Under the pieces are notes generated by a model. The model made no database searches. It had not been told where the DNA came from and saw only the letters and a program-made list of their open reading frames with translations. Made by a program: the position numbers and the translations under genes. Shown piece by piece: positions 1 to 10,435 of a stretch of 64,000 nucleotides of DNA (position 1 is the first letter of the stretch; each line of letters opens with the position of its first letter). This DNA is from Nematopogon swammerdamellus (taxonomy: Eukaryota; Arthropoda; Insecta; Lepidoptera; Adelidae), in the NCBI GenBank assembly GCA_946902875.1, contig OX336345.1, positions 18,135,395-18,199,394 of the forward strand, written 5' to 3'.

Positions 1-200
1 CGACAATTTCCTCCAGTCATCCCGGTGGACCTAACGTTTACATGGTTCCTATACCAAACACGGAGCAGCTGGTGAAGGTATGCAGGTACATTTTTCAAAT
101 CAGAAAAAAAAAATTGTTACACGCCGCCGCCGACCAGATTCGAAACTCGGACCTCTCGCAAAATAAGCCACCCGCTAGGCCGCTCGGCTAGCCACCGATC
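1..200 (-). mobile_element. tRNA-derived SINE with body, antisense
   Basis: On the minus strand this reads as a tRNA-like head followed by a body. The A box (TAGCCGAGCGG) lies at 180-190 and a near-consensus B box (GTTTCGAATCT) at 136-146. The head is followed by T-rich sequence and a body resembling the one after the tRNA-like head at 38019. The first about 90 bp also match a copy at 35440-35545. It is cut by the window edge. A SINE head rather than a tRNA gene, because the stems are imperfect and a body follows. Confidence 0.6.
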
Positions 201-249
201 TGGTTATAGCTTATTTCTGGGTATCTTTGAATGGAGATCCTAGAGCGAT

Positions 250-2630
250 CTGGTATAATAAACACTTGTATAAAATAAACCACACACGACTACTTCACTA
301 GTGGTGTACTCGGCGTTACGAGAAGAATCCATCGAATGTTCCAGAAAAATTCCGTATAACTAGCTGTTAGAAATGACTCGTACTATGTAGGCAGTGGCAA
401 ACATTTTTGTAAATGTAAACTAAGTGGACGTAAAAAAAGTATCCAGCGAAGTTTCTTGCCAGTTTTTCTTCGCTATGATAATCGAACTGGCAAAATGCTA
501 AATCTTAAATGTTAAATAAGACGAATCCGAGTGCAGTGTACTGTCTATGGATGATTAATAAAGAATAAAGAAGCATCCTTAGATGAATGCGTCAGTGAAA
601 CCCCTTGATTGACTAATTCTCTAATTATAAGCGAACACAGAACGCGTTGGTGCATCGTTACAGATTTTAGCGGATCATCCGCTCGAAATCTCAATTGTAA
701 AAAGTCGAATGTACTAATACGTGGTCGCTTCGACACATACCCACATAAATTCGTAGATATCCATGCGAATAGCTAGAACACGGATATGATTGCGACTGAG
801 CTCAAATAAGTTGGCGGGACAACTCCCAGAAGGTTGCTTCATTCGATGTCGCTGTCTGCTTCCGTTTTCTACCTATGCCGTAGCATATATCGTACATAAC
901 GTACATACATATAGGCAGTGTTCATAAATGTGATTTCAAATTATACGTACACGGTGTTACATCAGTGAGTGGTACTTTTAAAAGTAAAAAGGCGGAAAAT
1001 GCAATAGGCATTAATAACTACTTTCTGTACGTTTTTAAGTGCAATAAACCTTTTTTTTTATTAGATTTTTTTGCTTTTCACCAAAAAGGATTTATTTAAA
1101 CTATGTCAAATTGTTCAAATTTTTCTTCACAGATATTTCTAAGTAGGCACTAACAAAACATTGTGACTAGCGAAGTTTGCCAGTTCTTCATCGCATTGAA
1201 ATAGAACAGATAGTTTTTCAGAAGTATCCGATAGACTGGGTATTATGCAGCTATCAGTGGATGAAATTATACAATAAACAATGTAGACTATTAATTTTCG
1301 ACCTGCCGATCGCGACTTCTTCAACCCATAAAAAATTATACCTCACTGTAAATATAAACGCCTATTAGAATCTAAAACGCTGACTAAATTCAAGAGATCG
1401 ACTACCTCAAAACGAGCTTTGCTATGTAACGATTTACTATCTACATAATAAATGAGACGACAAACGAATCTAACAAGCTGTATTACGAGCCACAATGTAT
1501 GCATACATATACGTACATTATATCCATCAAAGTATGTATAGTACACACACAGTTAGGACCACCGCCAGCCACTAACAAGTTGACAGTCCGGACCTCAGGA
1601 GAATGCCCACAGGAGGGACGTACCGTACACAACACTAGTGGATTACTTGGTGAACATTCGAGCGTCGTCGTGACATTTTGCATGTGAAATGGGTGTGCTA
1701 GTTGTTGAGTAAGAGAAGGGTGAAATTTTTTTATAGTTACAAGTATTAAAATTTAAAAAACTTGCATTTCTGACGGCGGCTTTTCGGCTTCTTTTGCGCA
1801 TCATATTTTGAGATTTGCTAATTAAAACGTTAGTAACATACCAGGTTAATGATGTATATAGATTTAAGACTTATAACACAAAATAACACAGATATACGTC
1901 ATAGTGAGAAAGGAATGGGAATGATGAGATGTTTTGAAGTTAGAAAGAATGTTGGATCGATATAACGTAGGGCGTTTTATAAATAGGCTTATACCTACGA
2001 GAATGCTCAATTTAACTAAAAGCTAAAAGAAATAATTTTCAAAACAAACATTTTTAATTCGGTTTTTATGGAATTGGATGCAATTCTGTTTGTGACGAAG
2101 ATCATGAAAAGGAATGAAGATCAATTCACACACCTAATCATAGGTTATTGACAAGATCATAGGTCTTGTCAATATAAATAACGTATCAAGCTGAATCAAA
2201 CCTACCAAAGACCATAACGAATATCGGGTATTTCAATAAAATAAAAATCATCTTCAATATTCCTTAGGGATAAAATCCTAATTTAAAAATTTCTCCATTC
2301 ACCATCAAAGATTCTACTCCTATCCATAACTATCTCCTCGGTAATGCCCACTCACCGTAGTCCCTAACATGTAAATGTTTAACAGACCACAGAATGAGAT
2401 TTTCTTCCCTTCATTTTATTTACCTTGGTTTCGCCGTTTGCCAAACGTGGCCCCGAAGTGCCCATAGGATGACATATGTATTTAGAGCTGTCCTGTCGAA
2501 ACACATGCAAGAATGTGTGACGAGAATAATCCGTGAACTTTCATTACATAAAATACCTCTTTTTGAAAATCGTATCATACTGATGAGCTATACTTGTTTA
2601 TCATCAACAACATTGATTGAGGTCTCGGAA
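250..2630. other. Unassigned AT-rich sequence with two LINE scraps
   Basis: No gene is recognisable. Short pieces resembling family G (a CGAAGTTTCTTGCCAGTTTTTC-like string) occur near 437-500 and 1170-1210. A short hairpin with stem TTGACAAGA sits near 2140-2170. The small open frames here show no recognisable motif. Confidence 0.5.
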
Positions 2631-2639
2631 ATTAGAGCA

Positions 2640-2766
2640 AAAATATTGTGAAAGAAAAATATGTTGCCCATACCAGATATCTGAAGTGGGACACGAACCC
2701 ACGACCTTATTTTTTATTACAATTGCAACTGCTGCATTTCCAACTGAGCTACTCAGCCATCTGATT
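2640..2766 (-). mobile_element. tRNA-derived SINE head, antisense
   Basis: The minus strand carries a canonical A box (TAGCTCAGTTGG, 2740-2751) and B box (GGTTCGTGTCC, 2689-2699). The B box sits in a perfect five-pair T stem (GTGGG/CCCAC). The anticodon region is long and A-rich and the acceptor stem does not close, so this is a SINE-type or decayed tRNA-derived unit, not a working tRNA. Confidence 0.6.
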
Positions 2767-2789
2767 AAGTCTTCTTCAACTTCAAATCA

Positions 2790-4765
2790 ACTTTACAATA
2801 GTTACTGCGCTAATCGTTGTGTTCGATGTCGCTACTGTTATGTGTACATATGTGTATGTGTGTATGTATGTGTATGTGTATATGTGTACATTTTGATTGC
2901 ATTTATTCCTGTCGTCGTCAAAGTAAATTTTGGCATCGGACACTAAAGTCAATCCAGGTTTAGCGCAGTAATTGTAAGTCTTTTCAACAATATTTCTGTG
3001 CCAAATAGTTTTTTAGACATAGAAAAACGGGAATTCTTACTTCTTTCGATTTAAGTGAATAGAATACGAAAGGCATTACTCACACACAACAAGAATAATA
3101 CTTATCAAGACGTTAAAAAATTTAATGACGATGGTGATAATGACAACCATGAAGGTGAATATGATGCTAATGAAGATGATAATAATGGCGATAACTTAGT
3201 TTACTGATAGGTAACAAAACTTCAGACGTCAAATAGGAATACTGGGTGTAATCACCACTCCTATGAACTCCTTTCCGTTTGCTTACGCCTGAAGGCTTCA
3301 AACATGAGGACCCCACTCACTTGACCTCTTTAAAATAAAGACAATATAGGTACGGGACGACAGATATCGCTGTGTATGCGATATGACAGGTGCGGTGATA
3401 AAATAAGAGGCTTACAAATCTTTCACCGATTTATTATTTGAAAATTAAGAGAAAAAAATACGTCCCGACCAGGATATGCGATATACCTACTAGAGAAGAT
3501 GCAAGTAACAACGGTTCGAAAATTTAGAGAGATACGTCATCGGCCCGGTTGCCAATTTTACATTCTTACGTATTATCCACGTCCCAATAAGATTCGGTGA
3601 GGTTGCTTCAAAAGATTTAACTAAAATTTTCCTAGTATTTTTTTCCTAGTCCTAGCTATAAATAACTAGTAATAGCGATAACTCAATAATCTTGTAATAA
3701 CCTCTACAATTTCAAACGTAAAGACAATTTTATTATTACCTGTGATCTTCTATCTGTTTTATTATCATCTGTAGATCTTACAAAAATTTAAGACATTTTC
3801 TTTAAATATTCAAATTTATTTTTTCACCTCTTCAAAAATTCACCACCTGTTTCAATGCCTCGAAAGCATACGAAGAGACATCTTTTATATATGTAGCGAT
3901 ATACAGGATGGGAATGGGACATTATTGGAAGCACGGTCGGACGGAGACACGGTCCCGTAATTACTTGGGGGCAGTCAAATATTTGAATGTCGTCTCGTTC
4001 ATATTTAATGTGGATAGTTGAGTTTTGGGGATTCGATTTACCTGCTAGGTTGGAGGCATGCTTGGGTTATCTCGCTTGGCGAGATTGGTAAGTAGTATGA
4101 ATATATAATATACCTAAATAAATAGTATTACATTTTATAAATGGAAATGGACTAGTAGTGATGTTTTGAAATTTTATTAATTTAGGTATCTCTTTAGTAT
4201 TTTGAGTATTTCTAGCTGAAATAAAGTGTTTCGGAAATAAAGGTCCAACCATGAATGGTTCTTAGCTCAAAGATTTATACATATATTTTAGCCAGTTATA
4301 TTTTAACAAATCTATGTACTCGTCAATATCTGGGCGAAGACATACTTACCTCATAGGTACATAGTAAATTGTATGTTCAAATCTCGTGGTTTCAATTCTG
4401 TATGTACAAAGGTTGTCAAATCTTTTGAGCCGATTCTAGAATACTCCACAACGAAAATTATTTCTCCAGAATTTTCATCAAATATTCAAAATTAAAATGC
4501 GCGTAACTTTATCCCAGAGAAATTTTTAATCTTGTTCGTACACCGAAAAAAGCAAGCCTAAAATAAAATCATAGAATTTAATAATCTATGAGCGACCCCC
4601 CAAATATTATGCAAACTGTCTCCGCCATAAAATTCAATGAGAGTTTTTTCCTGGGCTTCCACACGAGGTTCGTTAATATTTAAGCAACCGAAACTCTTGT
4701 GCGCTCAAAATTCATTATGAACGCGTGTAAATGTTTTTCCCCTCTTCTTTCGTGAAATAAGTTGA
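2790..4765. other. Unassigned AT-rich sequence
   Basis: I see no gene. There is a TG-rich low-complexity patch at 2835-2890 (GTGTATGTGTGTATG type) and an imperfect GAT/AAT trinucleotide tract at about 3124-3200. The rest is unique-looking AT-rich DNA. Confidence 0.5.
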
Positions 4766-4769
4766 ACGA

Positions 4770-4900
4770 ACATGAATATTGTTGTTGGTAAGATTTTCTC
4801 GGTGGTAAAACTTTAGATTTTTAACTTGAAGTGACGGCGTCTTTAGATTTTGATATTATTTTGTTTCACATGTTGATATTCATGTTACGACCCCTGCGAA
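4770..4900 (+). repeat. Diverged direct repeat, copy 1
   Basis: This segment starts GAATATTGTTGTTGGTAA and ends TATTCATGTTACGACCCCT. It recurs in the same orientation at 6096-6215 with several substitutions and small gaps. The pair brackets the cluster of retroelement fragments at 5.1-6.09 kb. Confidence 0.6.
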
Positions 4901-5089
4901 ATTGCCCCACATAAAATCATGCATAAAAACACAATAAGCTTCTGATTTTGGAATCATATTATTTCACATGTTGTTATTATGGATATAAACATGGGGCTTC
5001 TGATTTGGATCATTTTATTATTTGCCATTTTACACCACAAATGCTCTATACAAGTCTACAAGAAATGCCACTTTAAGGCCCAATTGCGG

Positions 5090-5228
5090 GAAGATAAATT
5101 ATCCGGTGTTGTGCTGTAATTTACGAGAGTCCTTACAGCACAACACCGATTACTCTACTTACCCGATTATCGGGATACAGCGTGCGGTATGTAAGTATAT
5201 ATGTATGTACTATGTATGTATATATGTA
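5090..5228 (+). mobile_element. Family A element, 3' part
   Basis: It matches the 3' half of family A: TGTTGTGCTGTAATTTAC, then CAGCACAACACCGATTACTC, ending in a degenerate (TATG)n tail. It is 5'-truncated. Family B sequence abuts the tail directly at 5229. Confidence 0.75.
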
Positions 5229-5420
5229 GGTACCACCGCACTGAATGAAAGGTCGGTCGAAACGGCTGTGTAAATAGTTTGTGTTTTCCGTCCAGTTCAG
5301 TGTAGCCGGCACGACCGAAGGGAAGCACTGACGTGGCACCAAGTTCACCCGGTGCTATGGGCTGACATCACGGATGTTGTAGGTGATATAGCCAACATTG
5401 TCAGTGTCCGCAAAAAAAAA
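5229..5420 (+). mobile_element. Family B element, 3' part
   Basis: It contains the family B block from ACCACCGCACTGAATGAAAGG through GATGTTGTAGGTGATATAGCC. The usual poly(A) end is replaced by the palindrome that starts at 5405, so the 3' end has been remodelled. Confidence 0.75.
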
Positions 5421-5497
5421 ATTATGAGAATAATTCTCATAATTTTTTTTTTGCGGACAGCAGAATAAGAGGATAATTATTATCCTCTTATTCTGCT
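5405..5497. repeat. Two adjacent one-base-loop palindromes
   Basis: The first has 27-bp arms (5405-5431 and 5433-5459) around the single base 5432, and its left arm contains the A-run of the family B tail. The second follows almost directly, with 19-bp arms (5459-5477 and 5479-5497) around base 5478. Both are perfect in my reading. Confidence 0.85.
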
Positions 5498-5585
5498 AAT
5501 CCTAAAATTATCTCTCGGAAATATTCTTCCGTATCTGCGAAATAATCATAAGATTATTGGTACCATAAAAAATGTGAGGATATAA

Positions 5586-5925
5586 TCCTACATACATCCA
5601 CACACCCGCCGGACTCGCTCGGAACATCCATATGTTGTTGACACCCAACTACTAAGAACACATCGTTTTTCGAAATCTTTCCTGTGTCGAACGGCGAAAA
5701 TATGGAACGGTCTTCCGGTAAGTGTGTTCCCCACCACCTATAACCTGGGAATCTTCAAAAGGCGTGTCAATAAATTAGACGACAACCTTTTTGTCCGCCT
5801 CATAGCCGGCATGGCGCCTCTCTGAGCGTGGTTTCGCGAGGAATGGTGTTATTGGCTGTGTCTGATCTTCCGTTGAAGTATTGGGCACAGACACCCGCGC
5901 CGGCTGCCTATAAAAAAAAAAAAAA
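5586..5925 (+). pseudogene. Jockey-like LINE, 3' end of ORF2
   Basis: An uninterrupted frame from about 5586 to the stop at 5822-5824 encodes the end of a non-LTR retrotransposon ORF2. It includes HRFSKSFLCRTAKIWNGLP followed by YNLGIFKRRVNKLD, equivalent to RTGKMWNALP and YNLGVFKRGVKRL in the longer LINE at 40157-41983. A 3' UTR of about 85 bp and a run of A follow. The copy is 5'-truncated, lacks the reverse transcriptase and cannot move by itself. A second copy of this tail lies at 22610-22803. Confidence 0.8.
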
Positions 5926-5929
5926 AAAT

Positions 5930-6095
5930 ACATACATACATACATATCACACACGCTAAATCCCGACAATCGTGGTAAGCAGAGTAATCGGCGTTGTGCT
6001 GAAAGAACTCTGGTAAAGTACAGCACAACACCGGCCACCACGTTTCGCAGGGTATCCGAACAAGATTCAATCGATCAAGCAGCAAGTACGGCACG
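5930..6095 (-). mobile_element. Family A element, 3' half, antisense
   Basis: The reverse complement runs from TTGCTGCTTGATCGATTGAATC to the CGGGATTTAGCGTGTGTGAT and TATG-repeat end. It is 5'-truncated and abuts the poly(A) of the preceding LINE. Confidence 0.75.
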
Positions 6096-6225
6096 AATAT
6101 TGTTGTTGGTAAAATTTTGATTTTTAATTTGAAGTGACGAGCGCTTTAGATTTTTATTTGATATTTTGTTTCACATGTCGCTATTCATGTTATGACTCCT
6201 TTTCGCAATTGAGCCTGACCGACAG
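6096..6225 (+). repeat. Diverged direct repeat, copy 2
   Basis: It is homologous to 4770-4900 and shares GAATATTGTTGTTGGTAA and TTTGTTTCACATG. It lies immediately after the antisense family A copy. Confidence 0.6.
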
Positions 6226-6327
6226 GTAGTAAATGTTAACAGAGAATTAACCGGAGGTGGCAAAGTCAGTCATAAGTAAACTACATATTATTGCATTACC
6301 TTGCTGCAATTTATTAATATATTCTCA

Positions 6328-7062
6328 ACTAGCTTTTGCCCGCGGCTTCGCTCGCGTGAAATTCGTGTTTCAAAGGAAGAAAGTAAGTAACTAAGGCCGA
6401 TCTGCGTTTAGGTAAACAATAAACCTTCTCAACTAAAGTAAGTAACTAACGGCGAGGTTTCATGCTGAGCTACATTCTGAAAGACAGTAAACCTTCTCGA
6501 AGAAAGTAAGTAACTGAGGGCGAGGCCGAAGGCCGAGCTGCGTTCAGGAAGACGATAACTTTTTCGAATAAAGTAAGTAACAGAGGGCGAGGCCGAAGGC
6601 CGAGCTGCGTTCAGGAAAACCATAAACCTTCTCGAACAAAGTAAGTAACTAAGGGCGAGACCGAAGGCCGAGCTGCGTTCAGGAATACTATAAAACTTCT
6701 CGACGAAATTAAGTAATTGAGGGCGAGGCCGAAGGCCGAGCTGCGTTCAGGAAGACAATAACCTTTTCGAAGAAAGTAAGTAACAGAGGGCGAGGCCGAA
6801 GGCCGAGCTGCGTTCAGGAAGACCATAAACCTTCTCGAACAAAGTAAGTAACTAAGGGCGAGGCCGAAAGCCGAGCTGCGTTCAGGAAGACTATAAAACT
6901 TCTCGACGAAATTAAGTAATTGAGGGCGAGGCCTAAGATCGAGCTGCGTTCGGGAAGACCATAAACCTTCTCGAAGAAAGTAAGTAACTAAGAGTTACTT
7001 ACTTACTACCTTACTAACTACGGGGTTCTTACCTTCTCGAAGAAAGTAAGTAACTTTTAGTA
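6328..7062 (+). repeat. Array of 68-bp units, first site
   Basis: The array follows TTGCCCGCGGCTTCGCTCGCG. About ten tandem units of roughly 68 bp contain AAGAAAGTAAGTAACT, GGCGAGGCCGAAGGCCGAGC and TGCGTTCAGGAAGAC. Units begin near 6380, 6436, 6501, 6570, 6638, 6707, 6772, 6841, 6908, 6976 and 7045. Units three to eight are the most alike; the ends are degenerate. Open frames through the array are a by-product of a period close to a multiple of three and show no sign of being genes. Confidence 0.85.
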
Positions 7063-7390
7063 TCATACACAGAGTCTACAAACCAAATATCTCAAAAATC
7101 AAAGCAACTTACTCCATGACCATCCCTTACAGATTTATTATTAGTATTGATGATATGCACACGGATATTGCACCGCAATATCGATTTGCCTGCACGCATG
7201 CCCTATACGCGGGCCGAATCGCATCGAGGGGGTCGTTAAAGTGCTTGGCACTAAATCAAATTGCGATTAAAAAGGTATTCGGTCGCAATTAATAGAGCCA
7301 TGTAAATAATTTGATTCGTACATCGCATAGGGAGAGACCTAACGAACCGCCCAGCTGCATTACCCCGTGCCAGAGATAATGCATAACCTG
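7063..7390. other. Unassigned unique sequence
   Basis: No repeat family or gene is recognised. The part 7140-7390 is richer in GC and CpG than the surroundings (for example CGCGGGCCGAATCGCATCGA) and could be non-coding DNA under constraint. Confidence 0.35.
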
Positions 7391-7394
7391 CAAA

Positions 7395-7535
7395 CAATTT
7401 AATAGGATGGAACAGCGAAGTTTCTTGTCGGTTCTTCTTCGTGCGGGTGTAATCGAACCGGATAGAAAAAATTGTGACAAGTTCGAGCGCAATCTAACTG
7501 CCATATGAATGATCAATAAACAATACAATACAATA
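7395..7535 (+). mobile_element. Family G LINE 3' end
   Basis: It contains GCGAAGTTTCTTGTCGGTTC, GTAATCGAACCGGATAG and the end CATATGAATGATCAATAAACA. It closely matches copies at 43395, 58505, 59045 and 60825. It is a non-coding 3' end of a LINE or of a SINE that borrows it. Confidence 0.65.
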
Positions 7536-7542
7536 CTGTATC

Positions 7543-7822
7543 TCTCCCCCTGCATGTCGTAAAAGGCGACTAAGGACAAGATTCCGTGCTAAAGAGCGAT
7601 GGGGGTAGCCACCTCTCACCTTGGCACGGTCTTTCCACCGGGTCATGCAGCAGGTGGGCATTCTTGCCTTACTTGCTGCTTGATTGTTATCTCGTCCGAA
7701 TACTTTGGTAAACGTGGTGGTCGGTGTTGTGCTGCAATTGGCCAGAGTACTTGCAGCACAACGCCGATTACTCTGCTCACCCTAATTGTCGGGATACAGC
7801 GTGTGGTGTGTAGTAGTAGTAG
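7543..7822 (+). mobile_element. Family A element
   Basis: It runs from the CTCTCCCCCTGCATGTCGTAA head through CACCTCTCACCTTGGCACGG and the paired TGTTGTGCTGCAATT/CAGCACAAC block to CGGGATACAGCGTGTGG. The tail is TAG-rich rather than TATG-rich. It is missing the first about 45 bp. Confidence 0.8.
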
Positions 7823-7833
7823 GAACTGAGTCA

Positions 7834-8137
7834 TTAAGACGATACCCATAGTTGGCTGCTTTGCATAGAAAAAGGTCGTAAGTCGGTGATGTTTTTTAAT
7901 TTTTAAAAATTAATGGTAATAAAATTTAAAAATCTACAACAATAAGAGTTCTGTGCTTGTGGTTTTTTCAGTGCAATAAAAATTTCGTTTTATTTATTCA
8001 CTTTTGCGTCAGATGAAAAAAATGATTTAATTTAGATTTTTTTCATTAATTCCTTCATTAATTTTTAAACATTAAAAAACAAAACCGACTTACGACCTTT
8101 TTCAATGCAAAGCAGCCAGCTATGGGTATCGTCTTAA
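7834..8137. mobile_element. TTAA-flanked MITE with 50-bp inverted termini
   Basis: Inverted termini (7838-7887 and 8084-8133) begin GACGATACCCATAG and match at all but two positions. They are bounded on both sides by TTAA (7834-7837 and 8134-8137). TTAA duplication with inverted ends is the hallmark of piggyBac-type elements. The interior of about 200 bp is AT-rich and non-coding, so this is a non-autonomous element. Confidence 0.8.
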
Positions 8138-8460
8138 TTTCGTAAAATTTACTATAGATCAGCCTAACCATTCACAGATGTAACGCTGCCTCCACTTCTT
8201 CACCAGTCCAATGAACAGTTGCGAACTTACAGATATATTAATTTGTGTCTGTATTGGCACTTTCTATTTCTTTTTTGTCATTCGAAAAATTTACATTTTG
8301 AAACCCTACATTTGCAAAACCTGGTTAGCGTTCTTTAGTCTTCGTAAGTCTATCTTGTACGTGACCTGATTATCTAGTTATTAGCGATTCTAAGAATGTT
8401 TTAGGTTTTAAGTCTTACATTTTTTATTGAAGTTATATTTTTTCTTCATTTTTCTTTGTT
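8138..8460. other. Unassigned AT-rich sequence
   Basis: No repeat, RNA or protein signal that I recognise. Confidence 0.4.
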
Positions 8461-8602
8461 TTATGGAATCTGACACAGTTAGCTACATCACCTACACCAT
8501 TCATGATGTCAGCCCATAATACCGGGTAAACTTGGTGCCACGTCAGTGGTTCCCTTCGGTCGTGCCGGCTACACTGAACTGGACGGAAAACACAAACTAT
8601 AT
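8461..8602 (-). mobile_element. Family B element, antisense
   Basis: The plus strand reads TATGGAATCTGACACAGTTAG, then ATGATGTCAGCCCATAATACC and CTACACTGAACTGGACGGAAA. This is the reverse complement of the family B 3' part. It is 5'-truncated and diverged. Confidence 0.75.
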
Positions 8603-9680
8603 TTTGCACATAGTAATATTTTGTATTAACTTTTTCGGTTTTAGGTATTTTTAGATTAACTTATTTAAAGTAATACTTTTTATTCATAGATATGCAACTT
8701 TAGTTAATAAATACATTCATACATTGTAAAAATATATTACAGATGTTAAGTTTTAATCAAACAATAAATAAAAATAAATATAAAAGTATTCACTCTGTAC
8801 ACACAATTTTTTTATTTCAACTCACTCCACAAGTTGATGCCCTGTCTAATCTCTTTTAATTCTCTGGTATAACAGGCTGTAATGATGTCCAGTACAACCT
8901 CCCGAGTGACTCCAAATCGTTACGGTTCATTATTTTAAACTATATCATTTTCTGACTCATTCGCTAGAACAGTTCGATCGATTGAGCATAAATTGAGGGA
9001 TAGTTATGCTCGGTTTTTACTTTTGAACAATATCCCAGAGGATGTAGAGCAATTTGTATATTGATATTGTGGGATTTGTACGAAAAATTTAGGCATAATC
9101 TTATGGTCTTAGTCTTAACTGACACAACTTTATGAAAATTACATAAATATATATATTTTTTTCAAACAAGGTATTTAAAACTGACTAAAAAGTCAATAAA
9201 TAATTTCAAATAATTTCTTCTAGCCCCATACAGATTTAAAACGAAAAAAAACCTGGGCCGCATGCATGATCATTAATGCATGAATAGTTTACCTAAGTCA
9301 CAAACTATTTTATTGCACTGCAAATTATATGAACTGTTGTGTGAGTTTTGTCATCAACAGCTACTCCTTGACAGCTACTCTTTACAACATTTTTCGTTTT
9401 AAATCTGAGGCGCTATGAGAAAGTATATTATACTTTTAAGTCACAAAAATAATCTTTGTTTGCGGGTCTTGACTATATAGTAAAAAAAAAAGATCATTAA
9501 TTCGGTATCAGAATAATACAATGCAATACACAATAGCTATGACAATTTAACGGTTTGGAATGGTATGTTGTGCGTTTGTGGTGTGTGTGTGTGTGTGTTT
9601 GTGTGTGTGGCGTGGTGTTTGAGCGTGGTGTGGATTTGAAATCATAATAAATAATAATAATAAGTTCTGTACGTATTTTA
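8603..9680. other. Unassigned AT-rich sequence with a GT microsatellite
   Basis: Mostly AT-rich with no recognised repeat. A (GT)n tract lies at about 9577-9610. On the minus strand a 35-codon open stretch ending at 8819 (FGVTREVVLDIITACYTREL and on to a stop) has protein-like composition, but I cannot match it to a family. Confidence 0.35.
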
Positions 9681-9685
9681 TTCAG

Positions 9686-9895
9686 AGTGGAACCGGGAAA
9701 ATGTGGAACGCACTCCCTGCCCATCTATTTCCTCACAAGTACAGCCTGGGGTTTTTCAAAAGGGGCGTGTCAGGCCTGCATGTCATTCGCAATTCCCGCG
9801 CATCACAGAATGTCCATGGGCATCGTTAGACACCTACTTGTAGGTGAAACGACGCCACATGTCGCGCTATCCATAAAAAAAATTATTTCAAAGAA
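9686..9895 (+). pseudogene. Jockey-like LINE, 3' end
   Basis: It encodes TGKMWNALPAHLFPHKYSLG and FFKRGV, closely matching the C-terminus of the LINE at 40157-41983. It shares the 3' UTR strings TAGACACCTACTTGTAGGTG and CACATGTCGCGCTAT, then an A-run. Only about 210 bp remain, so this is a 5'-truncated dead copy. Confidence 0.8.
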
Positions 9896-10287
9896 GTAAC
9901 TAAATTAATTTCAAATATTTAATGTATGAGCATTGTCTCGTCCGAGGTACCAGCCTCCCTGTTTAGACATTCAAAATCCCTTTCAAATTTAATCAAAAAG
10001 CTGGACAGTAGACCACCGCAATAGTATCGAGGTTCCGAACGCTATAATGCGAATGTCCAAGGGCGATCCCACAGAACATCGAATCGCGCCGGACAAGCTC
10101 CACTATAGAAGAGCCCAATGATCTGCCAAACTATGCCAGTTTTGTTTCACTCAAACCTTGATGGGCCGAGATGAAGTCGGCCAATCTGAAAATAATTAAA
10201 ATTAAAATGTGTAATAGTCCGACAATCTGAAAATTAATGATCAATTAAATTTTAATAAAAACGTTTATTCATTATGTGAAACATAAA
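9896..10287. other. Unassigned sequence
   Basis: A GC-richer patch at about 9940-10190 has short open stretches on the plus strand but no motif I can name. It may be an old transposon remnant. Confidence 0.3.
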
Positions 10288-10362
10288 ACAAAATTACATT
10301 TATTTAGCTTTCTAGGTACATAATTATTATGTACCTAGAAAGCTAAATAAATGTAATTTTGT
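10288..10362. repeat. Perfect palindrome with 37-bp arms and a one-base loop
   Basis: The arms 10288-10324 and 10326-10362 are exact reverse complements around base 10325. No known family boundary coincides with it. As RNA it would form a perfect 37-pair hairpin. Confidence 0.9.
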
Positions 10363-10435
10363 CGGATAAATATAATTTTTGTAGGAAGGTGACGAAACGG
10401 AAGCCGCTCATATATCTAAATAGCCAACTATTTTT

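Noticed and set aside
2686..2766. A lysine-type tRNA gene on the minus strand
   Set aside because: The T arm pairs, but the anticodon arm is overlong and A-rich and the acceptor stem does not close.
6429..6826. Open frames of 64-71 codons with repeated NAARPSASPSVTYF peptide
   Set aside because: They are produced by the 68-bp tandem units; no start context and no conservation beyond the DNA repeat itself.
6328..7062. CRISPR-like regular array
   Set aside because: Units are whole tandem repeats without distinct spacers, in an insect-like genome; this is a minisatellite.
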